From Sphingopyxis sp. USTB-05 (lineage in GTDB: Bacteria > Pseudomonadota > Alphaproteobacteria > Sphingomonadales > Sphingomonadaceae): DNA of 64,000 bases. A program made the translations under genes and the position numbers. Positions 17,034-25,085 of this stretch are shown here, piece by piece. The stretch lies in contig NZ_CP084712.1 of assembly GCF_023822045.1 (NCBI RefSeq), positions 2,356,001 to 2,420,000 on the forward strand, written 5' to 3'. The notes under the pieces are model-generated. The model saw nothing but the letters and a program-made list of their open reading frames with translations. It did not search any database and was not told the DNA's origin. Numbering within the stretch: the stretch's first letter is position 1; each line of letters opens with the position of its first letter.

Positions 17034-17249
17034 ATGAAAGACGAACCCAAGAAGGGCGACGAGGTGACGTGGAAAAGCCACGGCGGACGCGCCGAGGGCA
17101 AGGTCCTGCGAAAAGTGACGAAAGCAATGGACATCAAGAGCCATCATGTCGCGGCATCGCCGGCGAACCCCGAATATCTGGTCGAAACGGCCGAAGGCAA
17201 GCGGGCGGCCCACAAGGCCGGCGCCTTGAAGCGGAAAGCGCCGCGCTAA
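17034..17249 (+). CDS. HVA1/DUF2945 TUDOR-like small protein
   Basis: Protein of 71 residues that matches the hypervirulence-associated/DUF2945 TUDOR-like family: KKGDEVTWKSHGG at the start, EGKVLRKVTK, then PEYLVETAEGKRAAHKAGALK. Small basic protein, possibly RNA- or DNA-binding; role unknown. A clear AAAGGAG precedes the ATG. Such genes often belong to stress regulons in this group. Confidence 0.85.
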   Translation: MKDEPKKGDEVTWKSHGGRAEGKVLRKVTKAMDIKSHHVAASPANPEYLVETAEGKRAAHKAGALKRKAPR

Positions 17250-17317
17250 GGACGGCTGCCAAACTCGGCTCTGCTCCCGCCTCCGATCCCGCCCGCCGGA
17301 GCGCCCGCGATCCTCGT

Positions 17318-17803
17318 TCACGATGCCGCATCGATCATGATCTGTAGCGCTGCGGCCACGGCCTGATCGAGCACATTGCGGCGCCCGATATCGCCGAAAT
17401 GAAAATCCATGACCCGCACGGCGTCGGCGTCGGCGGCGCCAATGTAGACAAGGCCTACCTCTTCGCGGCCTTCGCGAGGGCCGCAGAACCCCGTGATCGC
17501 AATTGCAATGTCGGCATGGCTTGTCCGAAGAGCGCCAGTCGCCATCGCGGCGGCGACCTCGGGATTCACCGCTCCATCTCGCTCGGCGTCTTCTCGGGCG
17601 ACGCCGAGCATCTCGCATTTGGCGTCGACCGAATAGACGATGAAGCCGCGCTCGAGATGAACTCCGAGCGCGGCATCGGCTGCGAGAACCGCTGAGAGCT
17701 GACCGCCGGTGCAGCTTTCGGCTGTCACGAAACGCAGCGTCTTTCCGGCCAGATGCCGGGCCAGCTTACGCGTCCGCCGTTCGATCAGCGTTGCAGCGCT
17801 CAC
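17318..17803 (-). CDS. CinA C-terminal domain protein (nicotinamide-nucleotide amidase, PncC type)
   Basis: Protein of 161 residues, a standalone CinA C-terminal domain. The signature TAESCTGGQLSAVL at about 27-40, the GFIVYSVDAKCEMLGV segment and the AIAITGFCGPREGREEVG loop are present. The usual ITGIAGPxGG is altered to ITGFCGPREG. Family members deamidate nicotinamide mononucleotide in NAD recycling. GTG start, one base after the stop of the hemerythrin gene, so it is the last gene of a five-gene set on the minus strand. Confidence 0.87.
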   Translation of the reverse strand: MSAATLIERRTRKLARHLAGKTLRFVTAESCTGGQLSAVLAADAALGVHLERGFIVYSVDAKCEMLGVAREDAERDGAVNPEVAAAMATGALRTSHADIAIAITGFCGPREGREEVGLVYIGAADADAVRVMDFHFGDIGRRNVLDQAVAAALQIMIDAAS

Positions 17804-17804
17804 C

Positions 17805-18323
17805 CTACATCGTGGCGAGTTCGGCGGGGGGAAGGCCCGCGGTCTCGGCCTGACGCTTCAGCTCCTCTTTCCGGGCAAGCATCCTTTCGCCGAGTGCGTC
17901 GAGGTCGACGTCGGCGGCACGCGCCTGCTGGAACATATTGTCGTGCTGCTTTTCCTCTTCCTTTACATGATGCTTGATCTCTTCCGACAGCACCGTGACC
18001 TTCGCCTCGAAAAATTCGTCGTCGGGTCCCGAGGCGACGATATCGTTGATCAGGATCTTGGCGCCATCATGCTCGACATAGGCTTCCTTGAGGAGATCGT
18101 CGTCGATCTTCCCCTTGAGCGCCGGATAGAAGACCTCCTCCTCGATCTGCGCATGGATTTTGAGCTCGGTGCAGATCCGGTCTGCGATCTTCGCCTTGCG
18201 GTCGGTGCCGCTCGCCTTCTCGAATTCCTCGAACAGGGCTTCGACGGCACGGTGATCGGCCGCGAGGATATGGGTGGCGTCGGTGTCGACTTCGGTCGGT
18301 TTCATGGCAGTCTCCATCGTCAT
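17805..18323 (-). CDS. Hemerythrin HHE domain protein
   Basis: Protein of 172 residues with the di-iron ligand pattern: HILAADH at 18-24, HAQIEEEVFYP near 56-66, EHDGAK near 84 and HHVKEEEKQHDNMF near 116-128. HHE proteins bind a di-iron centre and are linked to oxygen, NO or redox sensing and storage. It is followed immediately by the CinA gene and preceded, 51 bases away, by DUF421 on the same strand. Confidence 0.9.
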   Translation of the reverse strand: MTMETAMKPTEVDTDATHILAADHRAVEALFEEFEKASGTDRKAKIADRICTELKIHAQIEEEVFYPALKGKIDDDLLKEAYVEHDGAKILINDIVASGPDDEFFEAKVTVLSEEIKHHVKEEEKQHDNMFQQARAADVDLDALGERMLARKEELKRQAETAGLPPAELATM

Positions 18324-18374
18324 GCCCCGCGCCTGTTCAGCGCGCGGCGAGCCCGAAAGTTGCGCTCGATCCGC

Positions 18375-18857
18375 TCAAACCGCGCCGTCGTCGGCATCGC
18401 GCTGGCGCGACGCGCCTTCGGACCGCTTGATGAAGCTGATCTTGCCCTGCGGCTCGAGGATCGCCCATTCCACGTCGGAAATGTGGGCGATGCCCGCGAG
18501 CCGCATCTCGGACTCGATCTCGTCGGCGGTAAGCCGGTCGCGGTGAAGATTGTCGCGGATGATCTCGCCCTGCTTCACCACGACGCGCGGATGGCCTTCG
18601 AGCAGATTCTTGAGCCGCGGAAAGAGATAGGTCGCCCAGCTCAGGGTGAGCGCCCAGAAGGCGAACGTCACGATCGCGAGCAACGCGCCGGTCAGGCTGA
18701 AATCATTATGGGTGACGCCCTGCTGGATGAGGTCGCCCATCACCACGAGCAGAACCAGCTCGAAAGGCGTCATCTGCCCCAGTTCGCGTTTTCCCATGAG
18801 ACGGAGGAGCGCATAGAGCAGGAAAAACATCGCACTCGCGCGAAGGACGATATCCAT
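18375..18857 (-). CDS. DUF421/YetF-like membrane protein
   Basis: Protein of 160 residues with two to three membrane helices in the first 75 residues, containing RLMGKRELGQMTPFELV, the hallmark of DUF421. The cytoplasmic part has the HPRVVVKQGEIIRDNLHRDRLTADEIESEMR-type pattern spread over about residues 88-120. Function unknown. Its ATG overlaps the stop of the upstream gene by one base (TGATG), giving translational coupling. Confidence 0.88.
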   Translation of the reverse strand: MDIVLRASAMFFLLYALLRLMGKRELGQMTPFELVLLVVMGDLIQQGVTHNDFSLTGALLAIVTFAFWALTLSWATYLFPRLKNLLEGHPRVVVKQGEIIRDNLHRDRLTADEIESEMRLAGIAHISDVEWAILEPQGKISFIKRSEGASRQRDADDGAV

Positions 18858-19342
18858 CAGGGCAGGACCTTGACCTCTAGCGGCATGCTGCCGAGCCGCT
18901 GCTCGCCGTCGAACAGCGCAATCTCGCCCTTGGTTCCTGCGAAGAGCGGCGGGTTGATCTGGCCATCGATCTTGACGACCAGCGTCTCGCCCGCGCGAAG
19001 CTCCCCATAGGAGAAACGATAGGCGCCGTCCTTGTAGCTTTCCTCGGCGGCGGCGGGGAGCATCGTGTTGATCGTCATGTCGGTCCAGAGCGACGGGGAG
19101 ACCGCAAGCACCGCATCGGAAACGTCGCGGGTCGCCTCGACACGAATGCGCGTTTCAAAAAATTCGCCGTTGCGAATGACCGAGGGAGTCTTCACCTCGA
19201 GCCGCGCTGCTCCAAAATCTTTGCTGCGTAGCGGACTCGGCTGTCCGCCGACGAGGCCCGACAGCGCGACGGCGACGACCGCTGCCAGCAGGACGAAGGA
19301 GACGGGGCTAGCGTGGCGGTGCCAGCGCTGTCCGGAGATCAT
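18857..19342 (-). CDS. Exported or anchored hypothetical protein (161 aa)
   Basis: The N-terminus has basic residues then a hydrophobic helix (about 14-33), consistent with an uncleaved anchor or signal. The following 125 residues are a beta-rich domain with the phrases IRNGEFFETRIRVEA and GETLVVKIDGQINPP, like an immunoglobulin-fold or YtfJ-like extracytoplasmic domain. No family recognised. Start at 19342 chosen over a long GC-rich extension upstream because it begins right before the hydrophobic segment. Coupled to DUF421 by a one-base overlap, so the two membrane-associated proteins probably work together. Confidence 0.75.
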   Translation of the reverse strand: MISGQRWHRHASPVSFVLLAAVVAVALSGLVGGQPSPLRSKDFGAARLEVKTPSVIRNGEFFETRIRVEATRDVSDAVLAVSPSLWTDMTINTMLPAAAEESYKDGAYRFSYGELRAGETLVVKIDGQINPPLFAGTKGEIALFDGEQRLGSMPLEVKVLP

Positions 19343-19360
19343 CTTCTCGCTGATTCCGTC

Positions 19361-19395
19361 GGGGCGACGGCTGTGGGCTGCAGCCGCGTCGCCCC
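19361..19395 (-). other. Stem-loop between DUF3606 gene and the 161-aa gene
   Basis: GGGGCGACGGCTG (19361-19373) pairs with CAGCC (381-385) and GTCGCCCC (388-395) leaving a two-base bulge, 13 pairs in total, with a 7-base loop. It lies between two genes on the minus strand, has no T-run and may be an attenuator or mRNA processing site. Confidence 0.4.
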
Positions 19396-19416
19396 CCGAC
19401 CCACCTGCACCCGCCG

Positions 19417-19599
19417 TCAAGCTAGGGGCTCCGGCCACGGCCGCGCGAGATAGGTCCGAACCGCATCGGCGCGATCGCCGACTGCCGCGACCGCGATCAA
19501 TATCTCGGACTGACTGACGCCCAATATGCGCGCCCAGGCGAGCATAGCGTCGGGCGCGCTTCGATCGATGCGGCCACATTCGAACTGTTGGTGAGGCAT
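19417..19599 (-). CDS. DUF3606 small protein
   Basis: Protein of 60 residues matching the DUF3606 pattern: RIDRSAPDAMLAWARILGVS, SEILIAVAAVGDRADAVRTYL. Role unknown; such proteins are frequent in sphingomonad and rhizobial stress regulons. Start at 19599 is preferred to an upstream in-frame start because the domain begins there. It is the first gene of the set running to CinA, with an EcfG-like element upstream. Confidence 0.75.
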   Translation of the reverse strand: MPHQQFECGRIDRSAPDAMLAWARILGVSQSEILIAVAAVGDRADAVRTYLARPWPEPLA

Positions 19600-19627
19600 G
19601 CCGGTCTCCCGTCGATGATGACGGGCG

Positions 19628-19652
19628 AACGCTTGCACGATACGAAAGTTGC
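19628..19652 (-). promoter_or_regulatory. EcfG-like promoter candidate before the DUF3606 gene
   Basis: Minus strand GCAAC (19652-19648), 16 bases, CGTT (19631-19628). One mismatch to GGAAC in the -35 element, perfect -10. It lies about 30 bases before the DUF3606 start and would drive the DUF3606 to CinA gene set. Confidence 0.42.
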
Positions 19653-19871
19653 GGAGGTCGCGACGTTTGCCGAGGGGCGAAAGAAGGTTCGCAGGCGTCG
19701 TTTAGTCGATCGCCGAAGATCCCCCCTCCTCCTCTATCACGCGCGCCGCGAAACGCCGCGATGCGGCCAAAGTTGCGCGCGGCGATGAAGATAAATCCGG
19801 GCGATCGCAGGCAACTTTCGTCTACGTCCAGAGGTTTCCCCAACCAGAACCCACAACCAATGGAGATGATC

Positions 19872-20048
19872 ATGAGCGTCAAGGGACAGATCAAGGAAGC
19901 TGCCGGCTATGTGAAGGAAGAAGCCTTCGAAAATGGCGACAGCCCCGAGGCCAAGCGCAAGGCGCAGGAAGGCCGCGACCTTCGCAACGAAGGCCGCATC
20001 GAAGACGGCAAGCCGCCGAAGACGGGTACTCCCGGCACCGAAGACTAA
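19872..20048 (+). CDS. CsbD-like stress protein
   Basis: Protein of 58 residues, highly charged and hydrophilic: MSVKGQIKEAAGYVKEEAF, then DSPEAKRKAQEGRDLRNEGR. It fits the CsbD-like group of small general-stress proteins. ATG 19872 follows GGAG with 6 bases spacing; two in-frame ATGs just upstream are less well placed. An intrinsic terminator follows. Upstream, GCAAC at about 19812 with a poor -10 (GGTT after 17 bases) hints at EcfG control but is weak. Confidence 0.8.
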   Translation: MSVKGQIKEAAGYVKEEAFENGDSPEAKRKAQEGRDLRNEGRIEDGKPPKTGTPGTED

Positions 20049-20076
20049 TCCTCCCAGCCAGTTGATGGCCCCCTTC

Positions 20077-20104
20077 GGGTCCGCGCATGCGGACCCCTTT
20101 TTTT
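20077..20104 (+). terminator. Intrinsic terminator after the CsbD-like gene
   Basis: GGGTCCGC (20077-20084), loop GCAT, GCGGACCC (20089-20096), then C and seven T. A textbook Rho-independent terminator 28 bases after the stop codon. Confidence 0.9.
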
Positions 20105-20195
20105 GCCCGGCGTCCCGACCACCGCCTGGAGGAGAATTCGCATTGACCCAGAGCAAGTCGGCCGAACTTCTGCGCGGCCGGGGCATTGTCGCAAT

Positions 20196-21848
20196 ATGAC
20201 ACCCCGCATAGCCTTTGTCGGTGCCGGCCCGACCACGCTCTACACCTTGCATGCGCTTCTCGCCCACAACCCCCCGCCCTTCCGTCTTGCCGTGTATGAA
20301 GCGCAAGCGAGCGCGGGGCGCGGAACACCCTATCGGCCGGGGTGGAACGACCCTGCCATGCTGGCGAATATCGCCAGCATCGAAATCCCGCGACTTGCCG
20401 AGACCCTGTGCGACTGGCTGATACGCCAACCGCCGGAGCGCCTCGGCGATCTCGGAATCGATCCAGATGCGATCGGCGAACGAACCTTCTATCCGCGCGT
20501 TGCGCTCGGCGAATATTTCCGCGACCAGTTCGAAGCCGTTATCGATTTGGCACGCGCGCGCGGGATCGAGGTGGAACTGCGTACGTGCACCCGCGTCGAG
20601 GACGCCGTCAGCACACCCGGCGCGATGGTACTCAAGATCCGCACGCGATCGGGCGAACTCGCCGACGAGGCTTTCGACCATGTCGTCCTCGCGACGGGCC
20701 ACCAATGGCCCGCCGAGCCCGAGGTTCGCCCGGGCTATTTCCTCAGCCCCTGGCCTGCATCGGCTCTGGCCGCGGTGCCGCCCTGCGACATCGGCATTCG
20801 CGGCAGCTCGCTCACGGCCATCGACGCCAGTATCGCGCTCGCCGGCATCCATGGCTCGTTCGACGAGACCGAGGACGGCGAGACGCACTATCGTCCCGCA
20901 CCAGCCACCGACGCGTTCCACATGACGATGATGTCGAGGAAGGGTCTGCTCCCCGAAGCCGATTTTTATGCGCCGCTGCCCTACGAGCCGCTCGCAATCT
21001 GTACCGAGGAGGCAATCGCGCGTCTTGTCGCGGCCCAAGACGACCAGCTTCTCGATGCTGCCTTCGCACTGTTCAAGGCGGAGCTTGCAGCCGCCGATCC
21101 CCCTTATGCCGCGGGCATCGGCCTCAAGAATCTCGACCTCGAGGGCTTCTGCGAGGCCTATTTCGCGCGGCGCGCGGCGACCGACCCGTTCGAGTGGGCC
21201 GAGGCCAACCTTGCCGAAGCGAAGCGCGATTATGCCGCGAGGCACACGGTCGCCTGGCGCTACGCAATCCTGCGCATGCACGAAACTCTGGCGCTTCTCG
21301 CGCCGCATCTCGAAGCCGCCGACTACCGCCGCTTCGTCCGCCATTTCAAGCCGGTTTTCGTCGACGATTATGCCACCGTTCCGCACAAATCGATCCGGCG
21401 ATTGCTTGCCCTCCACCGCGCCGGGAAGCTCGATGTCACGGCGATCGGCGACGACTACCGCATCGACACGAGCGGCAACAAGGCAGGCGCGACGCTGGTC
21501 CTGGACGGCGAGCGCCGGCACTTTTCGGTGTTCATCGAGGCGATGGGCCAGCGCCCGCTCGGCGCCGCAGCCTTCCCATTCCCCTCGCTGCGCCGACAGG
21601 GGATCGTGCGCGATGCTGAACCTGGCGCTGGCAAGGCGGAGGCGCGAGGTATCGCAATCGACGAAGCGTTCCACCCGCTTGCGCACGATATCCCGGAAGC
21701 CCGCCTCTTCTGCCTCAGCTTGCCCTTCCTTCTCGGCCGCCACCCCTTCATCCAGGGAATCACGAGCTCGCACGAAATGGGCCTGGTTGTCGGAGAACAG
21801 CTCGCAGCCGCGATCGGCCAGGCGACTACCGAGGAGAAGGCCGCGTGA
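20196..21848 (+). CDS. FAD/NAD(P)-binding protein (NAD_binding_9 family)
   Basis: Protein of 550 residues. N-terminal nucleotide-binding motif AFVGAGPTTLYTLHALL at about 5-21, then YEAQASAGRGTPY with the acidic end of the Rossmann fold, and LATGHQWP near 165, all typical of the large FAD-NAD(P)-binding family (PF13454-type). The oxidised substrate is unknown; some relatives are in siderophore or hydroxylation pathways. ATG 20196 was chosen because the Rossmann motif begins five residues later. It overlaps the DUF1543 gene start by four bases. Confidence 0.85.
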   Translation: MTPRIAFVGAGPTTLYTLHALLAHNPPPFRLAVYEAQASAGRGTPYRPGWNDPAMLANIASIEIPRLAETLCDWLIRQPPERLGDLGIDPDAIGERTFYPRVALGEYFRDQFEAVIDLARARGIEVELRTCTRVEDAVSTPGAMVLKIRTRSGELADEAFDHVVLATGHQWPAEPEVRPGYFLSPWPASALAAVPPCDIGIRGSSLTAIDASIALAGIHGSFDETEDGETHYRPAPATDAFHMTMMSRKGLLPEADFYAPLPYEPLAICTEEAIARLVAAQDDQLLDAAFALFKAELAAADPPYAAGIGLKNLDLEGFCEAYFARRAATDPFEWAEANLAEAKRDYAARHTVAWRYAILRMHETLALLAPHLEAADYRRFVRHFKPVFVDDYATVPHKSIRRLLALHRAGKLDVTAIGDDYRIDTSGNKAGATLVLDGERRHFSVFIEAMGQRPLGAAAFPFPSLRRQGIVRDAEPGAGKAEARGIAIDEAFHPLAHDIPEARLFCLSLPFLLGRHPFIQGITSSHEMGLVVGEQLAAAIGQATTEEKAA

Positions 21849-22384
21849 AGCTCTTCGCCATATATGTCGGAGGCGAGATGGCCGGCGCCAATATCGAGCT
21901 GCACGACATGCGCTTCGTCGCCGCGCCCACGATCACAGACACTTATGATGCGCTCCGCCGCCAATGGTGGGGCACGCCGGGCAGCCTCCATATCGACTGC
22001 TGGGCCGAGATCGATCACGCCGATGGCTATGACATCGTCCTGAAGCCCGAGCCTTTCGAGGGTCCGGAACGGCTCTATTATGTCAATCTCGGCGGCTATG
22101 TGCCGGGCGAATTTCTCGAGCGCCACCGCAATCTCTTCATCGTCGCGGACAGGCTCGCGCGGGCGAAGTCACGCGCGCTCGCCTCGGTGCGGCAGTGGCT
22201 GCAGCCGCACCGCGATGAGATGTACGAGGCCGAGCAGGCCTTTGCGCTCGATGCAGTCGCCGCCGAAGCCCGGCTCCACATCCATCTCGTTCCCGCCCCG
22301 CGGCGCGAGCTCGCGATCACCTGCGAATATCGTCCGATCCGCGCGCCGCGCCGGCAAAGCCGGACCGCCGCGACCGGTCCCTGA
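21845..22384 (+). CDS. DUF1543 protein
   Basis: Protein of 179 residues from GTG, overlapping the flavoprotein stop. It begins MKLFAIYVGGEMAGANIELH, followed by MRFVAAPTITDTYDALRRQW, WGTPGSLHIDCWAEID, the signature of DUF1543, where a conserved repeat of DMRFV, W and DCW occurs. Function unknown. Tight coupling to the flavoprotein implies joint action. The last 25 residues are basic and variable. Confidence 0.85.
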   Translation: MKLFAIYVGGEMAGANIELHDMRFVAAPTITDTYDALRRQWWGTPGSLHIDCWAEIDHADGYDIVLKPEPFEGPERLYYVNLGGYVPGEFLERHRNLFIVADRLARAKSRALASVRQWLQPHRDEMYEAEQAFALDAVAAEARLHIHLVPAPRRELAITCEYRPIRAPRRQSRTAATGP

Positions 22385-22475
22385 CCCAAGCCGCGAGGCG
22401 CAGCTCCCCTCCGCAACTCCCGCCTTCGCGGCGCATTGATGCAGATACAGACGCTCCAAACAAAAGGCTCCTCCC

Positions 22476-22907
22476 ATGACGATGACGATCGAACAGCTTT
22501 CCGAGAAGATGAAGGATATCGACTTCGCGATGCTCGCGACGCACACGGCGGGCGGCGCCATCGGGTCGCGGCCGATGAGTAACAATCGCGAAGTCGATTA
22601 TGACGGCGACGCCTGGTTCTTCACCGACGAGTCGTCCCTCATGGTCGCCGATATCGCGGCCAACCCGAACGTCAATCTGAGCTATCAGGGCAAATCGGGC
22701 CTGCTCGGCATGCGGCCCTTCTTCCTCGCCGTCGAGGGTCACGCGGCCCTGATCCGCGACAAGGCCGAATTCGCCGAACATTGGACGAAGGGCCTCGAAC
22801 GCTGGTGGCCGGACGGCATCGATACGCCAGGGATCGTCCTCATCAAGGTGTCGGGCACCCGCGCGCATTATTGGGACGGCGAGGATGAGGGCGAAGTTCA
22901 GCTCTGA
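22476..22907 (+). CDS. Pyridoxamine 5'-phosphate oxidase-fold general stress protein
   Basis: Protein of 143 residues with the split-barrel flavin-binding fold: MATHTAGGAIGSRPMS-type strand at about 18-35, DGDAWFFTDESS, then NVNLSYQG and EGHAALIRDK. It resembles general stress protein 26 rather than a vitamin B6 enzyme, and may bind FMN, haem or F420-like cofactors. A weak EcfG-like element (GCAAC 22413-22417, 16 bases, CATT 22434-22437) sits 38 bases before the ATG. Confidence 0.87.
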   Translation: MTMTIEQLSEKMKDIDFAMLATHTAGGAIGSRPMSNNREVDYDGDAWFFTDESSLMVADIAANPNVNLSYQGKSGLLGMRPFFLAVEGHAALIRDKAEFAEHWTKGLERWWPDGIDTPGIVLIKVSGTRAHYWDGEDEGEVQL

Positions 22908-23021
22908 CAAGGAAAGACATCCCGCCACGGTTCACCGTCGGTGAAGGACAAAGAGAAGCCACCACCCCATCGGTCTGCCATTACCCTCTCCGATACCCGC
23001 GCCGCGAGAAAGGCGAGCTCC

Positions 23022-23504
23022 ATGCCGAACGCTTCCGATAGCGACAATGCAAGCGCCGAAGAGGTTGCGCTCGATGGGGGCTGCGCTTGCGGCGCGGTTC
23101 GGTACCGCCTTGAGGAAAAGCCATATGATAGCGGCTGGTGTCACTGCCGTGTCTGTCAGCATGTCTCGGGGTCGGGCGGCATGGTCTTTACGACCGTCCA
23201 TCTCGACCGGTACCGCATCCTTGCGGGCGAAGAGCATATCGGACGCTTCGCATCGACCAGCTTCGGCACGCGCAGCTTCTGCCGGACGTGCGGCTCGCCG
23301 CTAACGATCCATGTGCGCCACCAGGCCGATGAGATCGATATTGCGGCGGGGACGCTGGACGATCCCGAAGAGATTGCACCAGCCTTCCACCTTTATACCG
23401 CCGAGGCGCCGAGCTGGATGCCGATGATGGCGTTCCTTCCGCGCTACAAGGCGCTGCGACCGAAGACGCGGGGGCTCGACGAGGGGGTCACTGAGGCCGG
23501 CTGA
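23022..23504 (+). CDS. GFA (glutathione-dependent formaldehyde-activating/CENP-V) family protein
   Basis: Protein of 160 residues with the zinc-binding cysteine pattern of the GFA fold: GGCACGAVRY at 19-28, WCHCRVCQ near 38-45, and FCRTCGSPL near 86-94. Some members add glutathione to formaldehyde, most are uncharacterised. ATG 23022 is preceded by AGGCGAG; an in-frame GTG at 22941 is less likely. Confidence 0.9.
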   Translation: MPNASDSDNASAEEVALDGGCACGAVRYRLEEKPYDSGWCHCRVCQHVSGSGGMVFTTVHLDRYRILAGEEHIGRFASTSFGTRSFCRTCGSPLTIHVRHQADEIDIAAGTLDDPEEIAPAFHLYTAEAPSWMPMMAFLPRYKALRPKTRGLDEGVTEAG

Positions 23505-23649
23505 GGCGTAGATGAAGACCGCGCCCCAAGAGCCACGCGTGGCAAAATCGCAACCGCTTTGGCAGCGGGGCGTTTCCTGGTCAGATCATGACGATTTCGA
23601 GTTCCGCCGCGTCGAACCGAAGCTCGATCCGCTACTGAAAGGACAAGAC

Positions 23650-24060
23650 ATGCGCATCCTCATCCTCGGCGCCGGCGCCGGCGCCGCACTTTTTCTCGCC
23701 GCTTGCGACAGCAAGCAGGAAGCTGCCGAGGACAGGATGGAACGTGCGGCCGAGACCAGCGCCACGGTCGCCGGCCCCCTCCCTGCGGCGCTCGGGCTCA
23801 GCGAGGCACAACTTCTCGACGCCGATATCATCGGCGCGGATGGGAAGGATCTCGGAGACGTATCGCAGGTGCTGCGCGGCGCCGACGACAAGGTGGACCG
23901 TCTCCTCGTCGAGCTCGATGGCGTCGGTCCCGACCGCTATGTTCATGTACCGGTGCAGGGCCTCAAGCCCATCGTGCGCGGCGGCGACACCGATCTTCAG
24001 ACGGGCATGACCAAGGCCGACCTCGATGCGCTGCCCGAAGTGAAACTGCCAGCCCCTTGA
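23650..24060 (+). CDS. PRC-barrel-like lipoprotein
   Basis: Protein of 136 residues. Start at 23650 puts a lipoprotein signal first (lipobox LAAC about residue 18) and follows AAAGGACAAG. The mature part has the PRC-barrel-like region DADIIGADGKDLGDVSQVLRG followed by VDRLLVELDG and YVHVPVQGL. PRC barrels bind partners and nucleotides in varied settings; a periplasmic version is probably a stress-related envelope protein. It is followed by a hydrolase gene 27 bases later. Confidence 0.78.
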   Translation: MRILILGAGAGAALFLAACDSKQEAAEDRMERAAETSATVAGPLPAALGLSEAQLLDADIIGADGKDLGDVSQVLRGADDKVDRLLVELDGVGPDRYVHVPVQGLKPIVRGGDTDLQTGMTKADLDALPEVKLPAP

Positions 24061-24087
24061 GATCGTGACGCGCGAGGAGCATCGACT

Positions 24088-24954
24088 GTGAACGGAGAAA
24101 CTCTCCATCGGCGGATCGATGTCGGCGGAGTTGATATCTTTTACAGGGAGGCAGGACCGCCCGACGCTCCGGTGCTGCTGCTGCCGCATGGCTATCCCTG
24201 TTCGTCGTTCGAATTTCGCAATCTCCTGCCGCGGCTTGGCGATCGGTGGCGGCTGCTCGCGCCCGACTATCCGGGCATGGGCTACAGCGATACGCCCGAG
24301 CATTTCGACTATAGCTTCGACGGCTATGCGCAGCTTCTCGACGGGTTCGTGCGTGCGCTCGGCGTCGAGCGCTTTGTGCTCTATTTTCACGATTTCGGAT
24401 CGCCGATCGGCGCGCGTCTCGCGATCATGCAGCCTGAACGCATCCTCGCGCAGATCATCCAGAATGGGGACATTCCCTATGAGGATGCGCTGGGCGACAA
24501 ATATGCCGAGATAGAGAAGAGCTGGTCGCTTCCCGAACCCGAGATGCGCGCCGAGATCGGCAAGGCAATCAGCGAGGATGTTTTTCGGGAGGAGTTTCTG
24601 AACGACGTGCGGCCCGACCTCGTGCCGCGCATTCCGCCGGACCTCTGGAAGCTGCACTGGTCGCTGATCAACCCGCGGCGCCGCGAGATCGCGATCGACC
24701 TTATCGGGGGCCTCAAGGCCAACCGCTCCTGGTTCGGCGTGCATCGACGCTATCTGCGCGAGCACCACCCGCCGACGCTCATCGTCTGGGGTCCGCAGGA
24801 TTTCTATATGCCCGAGAAGTCTGCGCGCGCCTATTTGCGGGATCTCCCCGAGGCCGAGCTACATCTGCTCGACGGCGGCCATTGGCTTCTCGAAACCAAC
24901 CTCGACGAGGTTGTCCCGCTGATCAGGGACTTTCTCGATCGGACGCTGTGCTGA
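24088..24954 (+). CDS. Alpha/beta hydrolase with Asp nucleophile (haloalkane dehalogenase/epoxide hydrolase-like)
   Basis: Protein of 288 residues from GTG. The HGYP oxyanion motif is at 34-37. The nucleophile elbow is HDFGSPIG with D102, not Ser; Asp nucleophiles occur in haloalkane dehalogenases and epoxide hydrolases. The catalytic His is H265 (GGHW) and the candidate acid lies in WGPQDFYMP. Actual substrate is not predictable: the halide-binding Trp next to the nucleophile in dehalogenases (HDWG) is Phe here. Downstream is a shared terminator with a convergent lipoprotein gene. Confidence 0.85.
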   Translation: MNGETLHRRIDVGGVDIFYREAGPPDAPVLLLPHGYPCSSFEFRNLLPRLGDRWRLLAPDYPGMGYSDTPEHFDYSFDGYAQLLDGFVRALGVERFVLYFHDFGSPIGARLAIMQPERILAQIIQNGDIPYEDALGDKYAEIEKSWSLPEPEMRAEIGKAISEDVFREEFLNDVRPDLVPRIPPDLWKLHWSLINPRRREIAIDLIGGLKANRSWFGVHRRYLREHHPPTLIVWGPQDFYMPEKSARAYLRDLPEAELHLLDGGHWLLETNLDEVVPLIRDFLDRTLC

Positions 24955-25036
24955 GAAGCGACGCCGAACCGCGTTCCCTTGCCTTGTCCCAGCGGCGCCA
25001 GCTGCCAGCAGCCTGAGCCGGGCCACCGCAACGATA

Positions 25037-25060
25037 AAGGGCGCCGGAACCGGCGCCCTT
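25037..25060. terminator. Bidirectional terminator between hydrolase and lipoprotein genes
   Basis: Perfect inverted repeat AAGGGCGCCGG (25037-25047) and CCGGCGCCCTT (25050-25060) with a two-base apparent loop that would open to four. It sits between convergent genes. Only short T-runs flank it on either strand. Confidence 0.7.
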
Positions 25061-25085
25061 CACCCTGCCCTTAGGGAAGGCAGTC

